Source: Symsagittifera roscoffensis
Lineage: Eukaryota; Xenacoelomorpha; Acoela; Convolutidae
Length of the DNA stretch: 64,000 bases
Reading direction: 5' to 3'
Assembly (NCBI RefSeq): GCF_963678635.1
Contig: NC_087064.1
Span: 11,206,819-11,270,818 of the forward strand
In this document: piece by piece, positions 35,385 through 46,339 of the stretch
Numbering within the stretch: the stretch's first letter is position 1
Layout: each line of letters begins with the position of its first letter
Position numbers and translations under genes: made by a program
Notes under the pieces: model-generated
Seen by the model: only the letters and a program-made list of their open reading frames with translations
What the model was told of the DNA's origin: nothing
Database searches by the model: none

Positions 35385-35407
35385 TGGTGCGACCATAAGT
35401 CTCGAAC
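35385..35407 (+). promoter_or_regulatory. Primer-binding site
   Basis: Two bases after the LTR comes TGGTGCGACC, and the complementarity to a tRNA-like 3' end seems to extend for 23 bases. The reverse complement ends in CCA and contains GTTCGAGA, which has the form of a T-loop, at about the right distance from CCA (one base short of canonical). The tRNA species is not identified. Confidence 0.6.
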
Positions 35408-36633
35408 AAGACCTTAATAGCTTAGAATTAACCAAAAATAGATTAGAATTTAGACAAAACATTTTTAAAATGTTACACGACGATAATTTAATCGAAATGT
35501 CTCTACACTCAATAGATCAGAGCCAATATTCCGAACGATAATAGAACTACCCGGAATTGGAAGAAGACCTCGAACCAGAGACGACATACGGTAAAGTAGA
35601 AACTTACCAAATAGTTATATGGTAGTACGGCAAAAGCCAACACAAACTTTTATATTTAGAATTTTATTAGCAATGAATTTAGATTTTCATTTACAAACAT
35701 AAAATCTTGAAGTCAATCTTCATAATCATTTCAAGCGCTAAACAAAACTATTAATATACAATAACGATTGATAAAAAGATCTCAGATCGTTTTCTTAAAA
35801 TTCTGCAGTATTATATAAAACATGTTTGGAAAATATTTATTAAAAATCAAAACAAAAATTAGTAGCATGACAATAAACTGTTAGTAATCATGAAATCATC
35901 AGTTGTCCCAGCTTCATCACCTAAAACATAACAGCAATCATAAGCTCACTAATATCATTAAAATACTAAGTCTTTTTCTTAAACAAATTTAAACCATTTT
36001 AAACTTAAATTCACTTAATTTTAAAATCAGATCATCAAGGCTTATCCTTGGATCTTAATTAATTTTCTATTTAATTAAATTTAAAACTTGATCATCAAGG
36101 CCTATCCTTGGATCAAAAAGAACAATTTTGTTCTCCCCCACCCACTTAGCTAGTGTCTAACGACCTCAAACGTCGATTCACTATCCAAACCCTTTCAAAA
36201 AACCCAAGACTAATAGAAATTTTTGAACAAAACTAATCATTCAAATTAGGATAAACAGTGAAGAACTTCGGTTATTCATCCTTCACTTGAACCCTCCTCT
36301 TACCAGACCCAGGATAAATCTTAGACTTAGTAAGTTTAAAATAGTATCTAACGAACGACTCGCGTTCTAATTATATTTGAACCTTGTGGATCGAATTACG
36401 ATTCTCCAACCCTTGAACACAATCACTACCCCTAAGTAAGATTAAGTAAGTTAACACCTTAGCTTATACTAGCCACGAGAAAGTAAAAAAATCATTCTTC
36501 GGAATCGATATACTTTTTTCTCCAACCCTGAACAAATAGACCCAGGTTAAGCTAACCAAAAAATCGTAAGGACTAACAATTTAAGAAAATAGAAATCATC
36601 TAACAACTTTTTGCATCCGTCATCCTAACCCTT
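35408..36633 (+). other. Untranslated leader of the giant element
   Basis: About 1.2 kb without a convincing frame. It contains the two stem-loops at 36030-36054 and 36090-36114 and GTAAGT hexamers at 36330 and 36446 that could act as splice donors for subgenomic envelope mRNA. The length and repeated stem-loops fit a packaging leader. Confidence 0.5.
36030..36114 (+). promoter_or_regulatory. Duplicated stem-loop, candidate packaging/dimerisation signal
   Basis: Two 25-base copies (36030-36054 and 36090-36114) differ at one base. Each has a short stem formed by CAAGG and CCTTG around a 5-base loop. Paired identical hairpins in the leader upstream of gag are a common form of retroviral packaging signal; that role is inferred. 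Confidence 0.4.
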
Positions 36634-37101
36634 ATGTCATTTAAAAATCTAGGAAACAAACAAACAATCGTTTTACACAACTGTGAAATAGATAACAAAA
36701 AATACGACCTTGTAATCACACCTCATACACAAACAGTTGGATATATTAGAACAAAACGACAAACACTAAAAAGGAAAATAATAACCAAACAAAGACAAAT
36801 AACACGAAAAAGATTTTCCAAAAATAGAAACGCATTTTCAGAATCAGAAGTCAACAATTTAGACGAACTTTATAAATTAAAAGAATCTATAGATAAAAAT
36901 TGCCCCATTCACGATCAATTATATTTTTCAGACTCAGAAACAACTTCAAATTCATCAAAAAGAGGAAAAAGAAGAATAAAAAAGCAATATAAACACAAAC
37001 CAGTACACTTGTATAATTGGAATCAACCAATTAGACACATCGATAATTACCTATTAACAGTCATTAAACGAAAAAATGAGCCAAACACACACTCCAAGTG
37101 A
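36634..37101 (+). CDS. Basic 155-aa leader ORF, unknown function
   Basis: Intact ATG-to-TGA frame upstream of gag. Residues about 45-70 are strongly basic (RTKRQTLKRKIITKQRQ, then TRKRF), and another basic patch follows a Ser/acidic stretch (GKRRIKKQYKHK near residue 115). No transmembrane segment, zinc finger or protease motif was seen. The basic runs suggest nucleic-acid binding or nuclear import, as in regulatory proteins of complex retroviruses, but there is no recognisable homology. Its end overlaps the gag ATG at 37076 in another frame. Confidence 0.6.
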   Translation: MSFKNLGNKQTIVLHNCEIDNKKYDLVITPHTQTVGYIRTKRQTLKRKIITKQRQITRKRFSKNRNAFSESEVNNLDELYKLKESIDKNCPIHDQLYFSDSETTSNSSKRGKRRIKKQYKHKPVHLYNWNQPIRHIDNYLLTVIKRKNEPNTHSK

Positions 37102-40100
37102 AGATAGTCCAGATGATGACGATATCTACCCCTTCCTCGTAGATGCACCCGATAATAGAGGACAACATGATCTTTGCAAGAATTTCCTCTAAATTTGTTT
37201 GAACCCGGAATCAGCCCATGTAAAGCAGAGTTCCCAGACGTAAAAATCAAAAGACAAATTATTGATCACTATCTGAAAGATATATGTAATTTAACACAAC
37301 AATACGGAATCTACACCATAGAATTCAGTACACCAAACCCGAATCACCGCAGATATGTAATTCAAACAGACGATCTTGACTTAGAATTTTCAAAAGTATT
37401 CTTAGAATATATAAAAAGCATACAATATCATAACTCACAAAGAGCAAACTCCATATTCACTAATGAAGTTTTTGCAATAATATATAGTTATATTTCAATA
37501 TTGGAAAACGAAACCCCAATCTCAAATGTCTCACCGACAGAGACATCCAAACATATAAGGGTACGACATGAAATCACACTATTTTCAACTTTCCTACATA
37601 TAATTAAAGAAAATTTCACTAAAGATGAAGTTTCACAACATACAAAACATGACTTACAAAAAATTTTGGCATGGTTTATAATAGATTATTTCACACATAA
37701 TATAGATTTAATTTCACAAGCAAGAAAATATTTTAGAACTCAAAATTCAAACGATGATACCGCCATCACAGAACAATCAGACTACATTTGGGACCCCGAA
37801 TGGTCTCATTATGCATTCATAAATATCCCACAATCAATCTCAAGTCAAGCAATAAGTACAATATCTTATGCAAGAGATTATGTAAGAGTAGTACCATTAA
37901 CCATTGATGCAACACCATTAAACCACAATACATTTTTACCTGATACGCGAAATAACAGTTTAAATTCGACCGTCATACACAATGAAAACCTTAATGGAAC
38001 TAGGAATCTCACTCAACAAGATATTCAGACACCATCACACTTCATAAATGAAGAAATCGTCCAAACAACAACAACTACACAACAAAGTATTTCACCGATA
38101 CGTCCAAATTTAACAACACCAAGAAATACAAACACTTCACTAGCACAGGTAACCTTACAATCAACCGTTAAACCTTCGGTTGCTCCAAAATATTCACAAA
38201 TGGATTATCAAACATATAAACCCATGACAATACCGTCAAGAACACGCAGAACATTTACAAGAAACACTTTTGCGGATCACAATTGTAATTACACATATTC
38301 ATCAAAAACAAACTATCCCCCACGAAAAAATAATAATAATCAGATAAGATCTCAATATTGGGATAATCCAATGGCACCAACCAACTCAGTAAATTTTCAA
38401 ACTAATTCACATCCTCCACAGGATCGTAGTGAAAATTACCCATTCTTTCAACAGAATAAAAATAAAAAACAAGCACCTCATCAAACGGATTATTTATCCT
38501 CTGATGATGATTATTTACAACCAGATATATTTGCACCATACACTCAAGAATATCGTGGACAAAGAGTGCAGAAACCACATACATATCATAGAATTTTTTC
38601 TCCACACCCAATAGATACACAAAATCAACAACCAATACAAATGCAAAACCCATTTAATACACAATCTTTTCAACCAATTCAGCCACAAAACCCAATGATT
38701 ACACACTCGTATCAACCAACACAAATGCAAAATGAAATACCACTCCCATATTACCTTCAACAACACGAAATAACAAAAAATCAACTTTCAAATTTTTCAC
38801 AAATGCCAAATGCCGCAGAATCATTACAAATGACAATGAATCCATACCTTATGCGTGGATCATCAATAACATCAAACAAACCATTAATGGTATTCACAGG
38901 AACAGACCCTGAATATTCTGTAGAAGATTAATTAAATGCAGTAACAGCAAATTTAATTTTAAATATAGGACCTGAACCAATTAATACGCCACTACATCAA
39001 AATTGGATACAACGACGCACAGCGTTGATATAGACAACCTTAGACGGCGCAGCCCAAAAATGGTTTTCAGTATTGCCTATAGAAATAAAATCAAATTGGA
39101 AAAGATTTACACAAGAATTTTCAAAAATGTTTGACTCCGAAAGAAACAAACAACAACAAAGAGTTTTATGTAATGATATTCGCAGATTACCAAATGAAAC
39201 CATCAAACAATTAGCAGTACGTATCAAAACACTAGTTCGAAAAGCATATCAATTAAATACACACGACTATAAAAACACAAAAATGACAGAAATCTTAATG
39301 ATGACCTTAACACCTCAATTAAGGAAAATAGCAATAAAAAAGAGAGCATCCCATCCCTCCTCAATTCGAGAGCCCGATTTAGATTTTCGAAAACTAGTAG
39401 ACAAACTAGAGCAAGCGGAAATCACAATGAAACTTGAAGAAACAGAAAACCTGAAATTACAATATGTTAACCGAATTTAAACAAATACCACAAATATCAA
39501 CAATATACAGGAATCAGATACAGACCTCGTTGAAAAAATCACTGAAACACTCAATATTTATGAAAAACACCCAAACTTTAAAGGCAAACCATCTTTCAAA
39601 AAATGGTGTAATTATTGCCGACGATACGGACATAGTATTTCTGAATGTAGAAAAAAACAACAGGACAATCAAAACAAACCTCAAAAATACAAAGAACCAA
39701 ATAAATCATTCTATCAATACATGAAGAAAGATCAAAATCTACCAAACAAAAATGTATACAGCAACAACAGTTCAGGAAAACCACTTCCGAACAATACCAA
39801 TTACACGAGAACTCAATCACTATATAACTCAAGTTATAGAGGAAGATCACCAGAACGAAGAAATACACAAAATTCGTCACAAAATCATTACAATAGACCA
39901 AATAGTCAAAATAACTACTCCAGATCAAATTCGAATACAACACAATTTGTTTCTAGATCTAATTCCCAATCAAGGAATAAATACTATCCAAACAATCAGT
40001 CACGAAACTCATCATATAATAGAAATAGAAACTACTCCAATAATCGAAATAGAAGTTATTCAAACAACCGAAATCAGAATTACCCGAACAATCGATCAAG

Positions 40101-40719
40101 GAATAACTCATATAACAGATCAAACTATAACAGACCAAACGATAATTATCAAAACAGATCACGAAACAATTCACAAAATCGACCTTCAAGTTATAATAAT
40201 CGTTATAGAAATTATTCCCAATCACCACACAGAAATAATAACCATTATAATAATTCTAACAATCGCCACAGAAGTAGTACACCTAAACATCAAAGACATA
40301 TTAATCAAGTACAATCAAATCCAGAAACAACATCAGACCCCCCAGGTATTGATGACACAGTAAATGACGAACTACAACTAAATCAAATAAACTGTGGATC
40401 ATCAGATTCAGAAAGTGATACAGAAAACACTATTTCCATCAATATGATAGCAGTCGAAAATGACTACGAACCTATTATATATGAACAACCTTTTTCATCA
40501 CATATATATGAAAATCAATTAGAACTCCTTCACAATTATTATATTGAACCCATCCATTCTACACAAATGGCACAAGAAACTAACGAAATCAACACTACAA
40601 ATCAATCCATTGAAAATGACAAAACAAAATGCTTGAATACAAATCACATCTATCAAAATAATCAAAATATACAAAAAAACAACCCAAAGAAAAATTTTGG
40701 ACAATACCATTTCTTTTAG
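37076..40719 (+). pseudogene. gag: Gag polyprotein with CCHC knuckle, interrupted
   Basis: The likely start is ATG 37076, opening an acidic N-terminus (EDSPDDDDIYPF). A frame change near 37170 leads into the main frame, which then runs to 40719. The Gln/Asn/Pro-rich matrix-like part is followed by a retrotransposon capsid (DGAAQKWFSVLP, then SNWKRFTQEFSKMF), a CX2CX4HX4C knuckle with Cys/His codons at 39607, 39616, 39631 and 39646, and a long Asn/Arg/Tyr/Ser-rich RNA-binding-like tail. In-frame stops: TAA 38929, TAG 39031, TAA 39478. The terminal TAG at 40717 is the natural end, just after a -1 slippery site. Confidence 0.8.
40692..40698 (+). promoter_or_regulatory. -1 ribosomal frameshift heptamer A AAT TTT
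   Basis: In the gag frame the codons read aaA AAT TTT, an exact X XXY YYZ slippery heptamer, six codons before the gag TAG (40717). The pol frame is -1 relative to gag, which is just what the site would produce. A downstream structure was not evaluated. Confidence 0.65.
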
Positions 40720-42735
40720 AAAGTCCAAGAAACAAAGAATTTCAACCACCAGATCTTGAAATTGATTTTTTAATTGATTCAGGAGCAGAATCAAACATAA
40801 TAAACATTCCCACATGGAATGAGATAAAAACATTACACCCAAAACTAACACTTCTTGAAACCTCTAGTAAACTAGCAACAGCACAAGGATCAACATTGGT
40901 AAACTATGGAAAAATTCAATTATTTCTTCTCCCCACAAGAACAATAGAGCAAAATAAAATTTTAAATAAACCATTTAAACAAATATTTCATATCACTGAT
41001 ATTAAACACAATATCCTTGGAATACCATTTATCTCTAAATATATACCAACAATCAACATCTTGAATAGTAAAATACTAATCAAAGATAAATACACAAAAA
41101 CAAAAGACACATCCCTAACATTTTTTCAAAGATTAAATGAACAACCACCATTCTTTTCAAAATTTTATCCAATATATAACCAACAAAGAAAACACATGAA
41201 ACCACTATCAGGAAACATATATAATTTTTCAATAAAACAAGTTCACCAATATGATAAAAAACAAAATAAACAACAACTCTATATGTCAGACTTTGAATTC
41301 AAACCTATCCATAAGTTTTTCAAAATCACAATTTCATCCATAAAATATTTGAAAAACTCGAATTCAGATATTATTTCGTTACATGTATACAACAATACAC
41401 CCTATCAAGTAACATTACCTTTAGGACTTTTAGGATTTTGCGAAACCAACGCTACGATATCACCAATACACGAAAAAGCATACCGCGTAAATAATATACT
41501 CCAATTATTAGATATTTGTCAATCCACAATACTTAATGAAGAATTATCCATAAATAATATAATAAGTAATGAAAAAAGAAATTCAGATTATTTCACAAAA
41601 ACCCCATATTTCAAACCTACATTCAACATAAATAACTATACAGAGAATCAACAGAAATTCTTAACAATGTTTAACTTCCAACATTCACAAATAACACAAG
41701 ACGAATTTGATAAGTTAGCCAAACAGCTAATAAAATATTCATCAGTCTATGCAACATCCAAATTTGATGTTGGCAAAATCAGTTCATCACTACATCTCCC
41801 ATTAAAAACTGACGCAGTTTTCAAAAAACAAAGAGCAAGTAAAGTACCAATTCATTTACACGATAAAGTGAACAGATTACTCGATATCTTAGAACAATAC
41901 AAAATTATCTCACCGGTAAACAAAGAAGAACAACCAAAAGGTAACACATTTATCAACCCTGTTATCATCCTAGCAAAAGGAGAATCATTAAAAATGTTTC
42001 TAGACGCTAGATATCTTAATTCACTAATAGACGAATCAAAATGCAATTGGCCTATTGAACCAATACAAGTTATTTTAACAAAAATTAACGGAAAATACTT
42101 TACAACCGCAGATATGAATAGTGCATATAATCAAATGCCACTAGATGAACAATCGCGACGCTTAACACAATTTGTTATTGGAAATCAACAATATGAATTC
42201 AACCGCCTATTCTATGGAATATCCATAGGACCAGCAGCATTTTCAGCTTTTATGAGCAAAATTTTTAGACCACTAATACTAATGAAAAACGCAATCACCT
42301 ATTTAGACGATGTTTTTATGCAATCACAGACAAAAGAAGAAATGTTCAATGTTTTAGAACACTATCACAAAATACTTCAGAACGAAAATCTGAAGGCCGC
42401 CCCCGATAAATCACACTTCTTTTTAACACGAGTTAAATTCTTAGGACACAATATAGAAAGAAAAACAATCACACCATTAAAATCACGGATTGATGCTATT
42501 CAGAAGCTCCAACCACCAACAAACAAAAAGAAAATCCAAGAATTCCTTGGAATGTTAAATTTTTTAAGCAAATATGTCTATAAAATGCAATTATACCTAA
42601 GACCATTCTACAATATACTTAGACAGCAAAATAATTCTGAAAGGAACACAGAACATCAAGCACGATTTGAACAAATTAAAAAACTCTTAACTGAACAAAT
42701 TTCGAATACAATTCCAGATCCAAATCAACATTCTA
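40699..42735 (+). pseudogene. pol: Pol: aspartic protease and reverse transcriptase
   Basis: The -1 frame after the slippery site is open for about 680 codons. Protease: LIDSGAESNIINIP with Asp at 40776, then HNILGIPFISKY as the flap/C-terminal region. A roughly 250-residue spacer follows. RT: ILAKGESLKMFLDARYLN, then TADMNSAYNQMPLDEQSRR, and AITYLDDVFMQSQTKEEM with the YLDD codons at 42300-42311, followed by the Ty3 thumb/connection (VKFLGHNI, then EFLGMLNFLSKYV). The domain order is that of Ty3/gypsy. A frameshift near 42735 separates it from RNase H. Protease and RT active sites appear intact. Confidence 0.85.
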
Positions 42736-45287
42736 TGCAATGTGCGATGCTTCAAATTTTGGCATCGGCGCTGCATTATTACAATCACACAATGGTACAA
42801 ACAAAATGAATCTTATATCAGCAAATTCTCGATTATTCACTCAAGCAGAGCTACGACTCTCAACTCTAATGAGAGAATGTACAGCCATAATATATACACT
42901 AACAGAATATGAATTTCTGATCCTTGGATCAAAACATCCAACAGTTCTATTCACAGATCACAAACCAATCATTTTTCTCTTTACACAAAAATCCAATCCA
43001 AATCACCGAGTTTATAGATTTCAATTAATTCTAATGAAATTCCCAAACTTACATATAGTTTAGACAGCAGGAAAGAATCTTGCATTACCAGACACTTTAA
43101 GTCGAAATACACCACCTGAATTACTTACACGTAAAACTACAGTTGAAATACCCAAAAATATAAAATTTTACCTTGCAGAAAACGAAACATCACCCCGACT
43201 AGAATGCAAAAAAGCAGTAAAAACTGACGTTGAACAATCACAGATAAATAACCTACAACACTTCCCACTTTATTTAGATTGCCAAAATAACCACTACGAA
43301 GTTGATCTACTTGGAACATCAACTTTTAAACCAATTCCATATTCACAATGGATAAAAAATAACACCCAACAAAAAAGAGTAAAACAACACCCGCATAAAA
43401 AAGACCTTTTTCGGTTAATTGAAAAAAAAAATCTAACTGATAAAATAAATTTATCAGGACCACAAACAAACGATTCAAAATACACAATAAATCAAGTTTT
43501 TGACCTCCATGACCCACTTGATACAATTCCTTTATCTAAATTTGAAATAGAAAACATTTTTCTCCCCCCAACAGATAAAATTACAATTAATACTTTGAAA
43601 CAATATCAAAATCTTGACCCAATAATTAGACAACTAAAATCATGGCACAAATATAAAACTAAACCCGTAAAGGCAGATACAACAATATTAGGAAATAAAA
43701 CACTCCTCCCATATTTTCGAAAATTTAATAATACAACAATTAATGAAAACACAGACCTTCTAGATTACCAATTGAATGAATCTACAGTTCCCTGTCTCCC
43801 TTTAAGTATGATTCTCATAGCTTTTAAAATCTCACATACACAAAACATTAAAGGACACTCTGGATCAGAGAAAACATATTCAAATTTCATACAAAACTTT
43901 TATTTTCCAAATGCACCAATTTGGATAAAAGTACTATGCAATGATTGTATAGTGTGTCAGCTAAATAAACCTTATCCAAATCAAAAACAAATAGCACAAA
44001 AACAGTATTTTAAAGGACAAAGTTTGTACTTTAACCACCGTATTTCATTTGATACAAAGGGACCAATTTCACCATCATCCGAAGGAAACTCCTACATTAT
44101 GGTAATTGTTGACGCATTTACAAATTATGTAGCACTTAACCCAGTACCACATTGTAACGCTTATTATGCTTACACAACACTTTATGAACACTGGATAGCC
44201 AAATTCGGACTACCAGAAATTTTAGTTACAGACAACGGTACGGAATTCAAAAAGAATGAAATCATCACACTATGTCATTTGTATAACATCAAACACAAAC
44301 CACTTACATCTCACGCACCTTGGACAAACGGCTTAGTCGAAGGTATGAACCGTTCACTACAAGAATATCTTAGATGTATCATCAATGGAAATGATACAAG
44401 ATACACCGAATGGTCAGCAGATGTAAAATTATTTCCCTTAGCATATAATTCTCAAATCATGACAACTCTAGGAATGTCACCATATGAAATGGTTTTTAAT
44501 CAAAAGCCACGCAAACCAATTATGTTTACAGCGAACTCTCATAAAAATGCACAAAGTCATTGTCAACCGAATAAAGACTCAATTTGTTATAACCTACCTT
44601 TACACACACACGATGAAGATCATTTTCATCACCCACAAATTCTTAAATTAGCCTCCGGTACACACCGAATGGATTTTAAACAGAGATAAAAAACACAATG
44701 AAATTTACCAAAAAGTAACAAAAAAGTTGTTACAAAGGCAAAACATTAATGAACAAATAAATTCACGCTTTACACCAGCCTCCGATTTAAAAATTGGAAC
44801 ATTTGTTTTAATACCCAATTTTAACACTCAAAAAGGAATTTCTAAAAAATTACAACCCCTTCGTAAAGGACCATACCAAATAATTGCCAAACCCACTGAT
44901 GTCACATATAAAATCACCGACTCAGACCAAAAAGAAATTGTTCAACATCGAAACAACCTATTACCCTATTACCCAAAAGAGTACGCACTACGCGAACTAA
45001 CTCAATTATATTCTTTCACAGGTTTAAAAGTTAATCAAAATAACCCACATACGGAAAATGAAACAAAGGAACAACATGACATTCACCTCGAAAACCAAAA
45101 TAAAAAATCAACTAAAACGAAAAACAATACAAAAAAGCTAGATCAAAATATACCTCAAAAAGAAAGAAAAAATAGAAAAATGATAGAAAAAATAATACCC
45201 CAAGAACAAATCGACAATTCAGAACATAGAGAGTCATCACGACTTAGAAATCAACCACGTAAAAACTATAAAATATTCATCCCTTAA
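42736..45287 (+). pseudogene. pol: Pol: RNase H and integrase
   Basis: RNase H begins with MCDASNFGIGAALLQ (42740) and has RECTAIIYTLTEYEF and VLFTDHKPI, so the catalytic Asp-Glu-Asp set is present. A TAG at 43061 interrupts it; the frame stays open through a linker into integrase: a zinc finger (HTQNIKGH then CNDCIVC), Asp in ISFDTKGP (44051), Asp in VTDNGTEF (44231) and Glu in NGLVEGMNRS (44339), exactly DD35E. A frameshift near 44665 puts the SH3-like C-terminus (LKIGTFVLIPNF, then LRKGPYQIIAKP) in another frame, ending at 45287 with a Lys/Asn-rich tail. Confidence 0.85.
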
Positions 45288-45923
45288 TCTAAAATATTAA
45301 AGAAAGTCGAATTTCAAAAACAGCTTTAATTTTATATTTCATAATCTTTGCACCTCTGAAATTTTTTGAACTTTCATTTTTCAAAATAACATGCTGACAA
45401 ACACGCAGCGACTCTAGTTCATAATTAGCCAATAGGATTCATCCAATCCGTCACCTTCTCTAACTCTAGCACAAATCAACTAGACGAACGATATTAAACT
45501 CCAGGCATATCTATAACTATAACTTTGCGACCTCCAGGTCAAAAATAAGCAAACCACTCCAACTTGACAACTAAAATAAATATCACCATAATATCATAAC
45601 CCTCCCTTATCTAATAACCCAAAGATCAACAATATTTCCCCAACTCAGACCTCAAATACCCCCCAAAACAAATATGTTAAATTAGCCTAAAGTAAAAGAA
45701 CGACCATTTTAATTAGCCTAAAGTATAAAAATCTCAAAAATACCCCAGATCGTTTGACTAATAAAAATCAAGAAAAAGAAGACCTCCCGATCATCATAAA
45801 ATTTGCCCCCAACAATTTTTCACAAAACTCAACCCACTTGTCAAAAAACCAATAAATAATTCGACCACACTTGAAAATTGCCTCAAACATCAAAAAATAT
45901 TCGATGGAGAAGCCATTTCTTAA
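45288..45923 (+). other. Non-coding spacer between pol and the 3' gene block
   Basis: No convincing frame. It contains a direct repeat of ATTAGCCTAAAGTA (about 45683-45725). It could hold splice acceptors for subgenomic mRNAs; none stands out. Confidence 0.4.
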
Positions 45924-46154
45924 ATGCTCTTCTCTCGACCAGTCAACATAATTCTTAACATTCTCATAAACTTTCTAACGATATTTAAATTCTTAATCAT
46001 TTTTCTTTTTGATACCTTTGAACCTTTTGTAATAATCTTAATCAATTTTTGCAATATTTTTTTAATTTTCTATTCCATATTTGAACTATACCTCCAACTT
46101 TCGAAAGCTATTGACTATATCCACAGGTACGATTCACAAAACTTATCTAAATGA
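45924..46154 (+). CDS. Small membrane protein ORF m1 (76 aa), unknown
   Basis: ATG 45924 to TGA 46152-46154. Almost the whole protein is hydrophobic (Ile, Leu, Phe, Asn), with two likely membrane-spanning segments at residues about 8-30 and 35-57 and a polar C-terminus. There is no homology I recognise. The stop overlaps the start of the next ORF as ATGA. Position and character recall small membrane accessory proteins of complex viruses, but chance hydrophobicity of AT-rich DNA is a real alternative. Confidence 0.4.
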   Translation: MLFSRPVNIILNILINFLTIFKFLIIFLFDTFEPFVIILINFCNIFLIFYSIFELYLQLSKAIDYIHRYDSQNLSK

Positions 46155-46339
46155 TACGAACCATTTTTAGTAGAACAGAAATTTTTTTACTATTTGTAAT
46201 TTTTATAACATTTCTATCATCCCTCATCTTGACAATATGCAAATGTATAAAGAAAGCAATCATCACATTCGCCCTAGCAACAATCCTCCTAATTCTTTTT
46301 TTAGAAGAATACTATAATAAACATAAATTTTTCCACTAA
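46151..46339 (+). CDS. Small membrane protein ORF m2 (62 aa), unknown
   Basis: ATG 46151 overlaps the TGA of the preceding ORF (ATGA), an arrangement that permits termination-reinitiation. A hydrophobic segment at residues about 9-29 is followed by a Cys-Lys-Lys loop and a second hydrophobic segment at about 36-50. The C-terminus is polar (YYNKHKF). No known family recognised. Confidence 0.4.
   Translation: MIRTIFSRTEIFLLFVIFITFLSSLILTICKCIKKAIITFALATILLILFLEEYYNKHKFFH

Noticed and set aside
38929-39480. Possible reassigned stop codons (TAA/TAG as Gln) because gag stays homologous across three stops
   Set aside because: The duplicated envelope copies show that TAA at 48469 and 49471 corresponds to different sense codons (Glu-type and Leu-type), TAG at 43061 sits where Trp is expected, and other genes use TAA/TAG/TGA normally. 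Ordinary mutation is enough.
39596-39943. Minus-strand ORFs across gag and other parts of the giant element
   Set aside because: They are shadows of the A/C-rich sense strand, rich in Cys, Phe and Tyr as expected for the complement.
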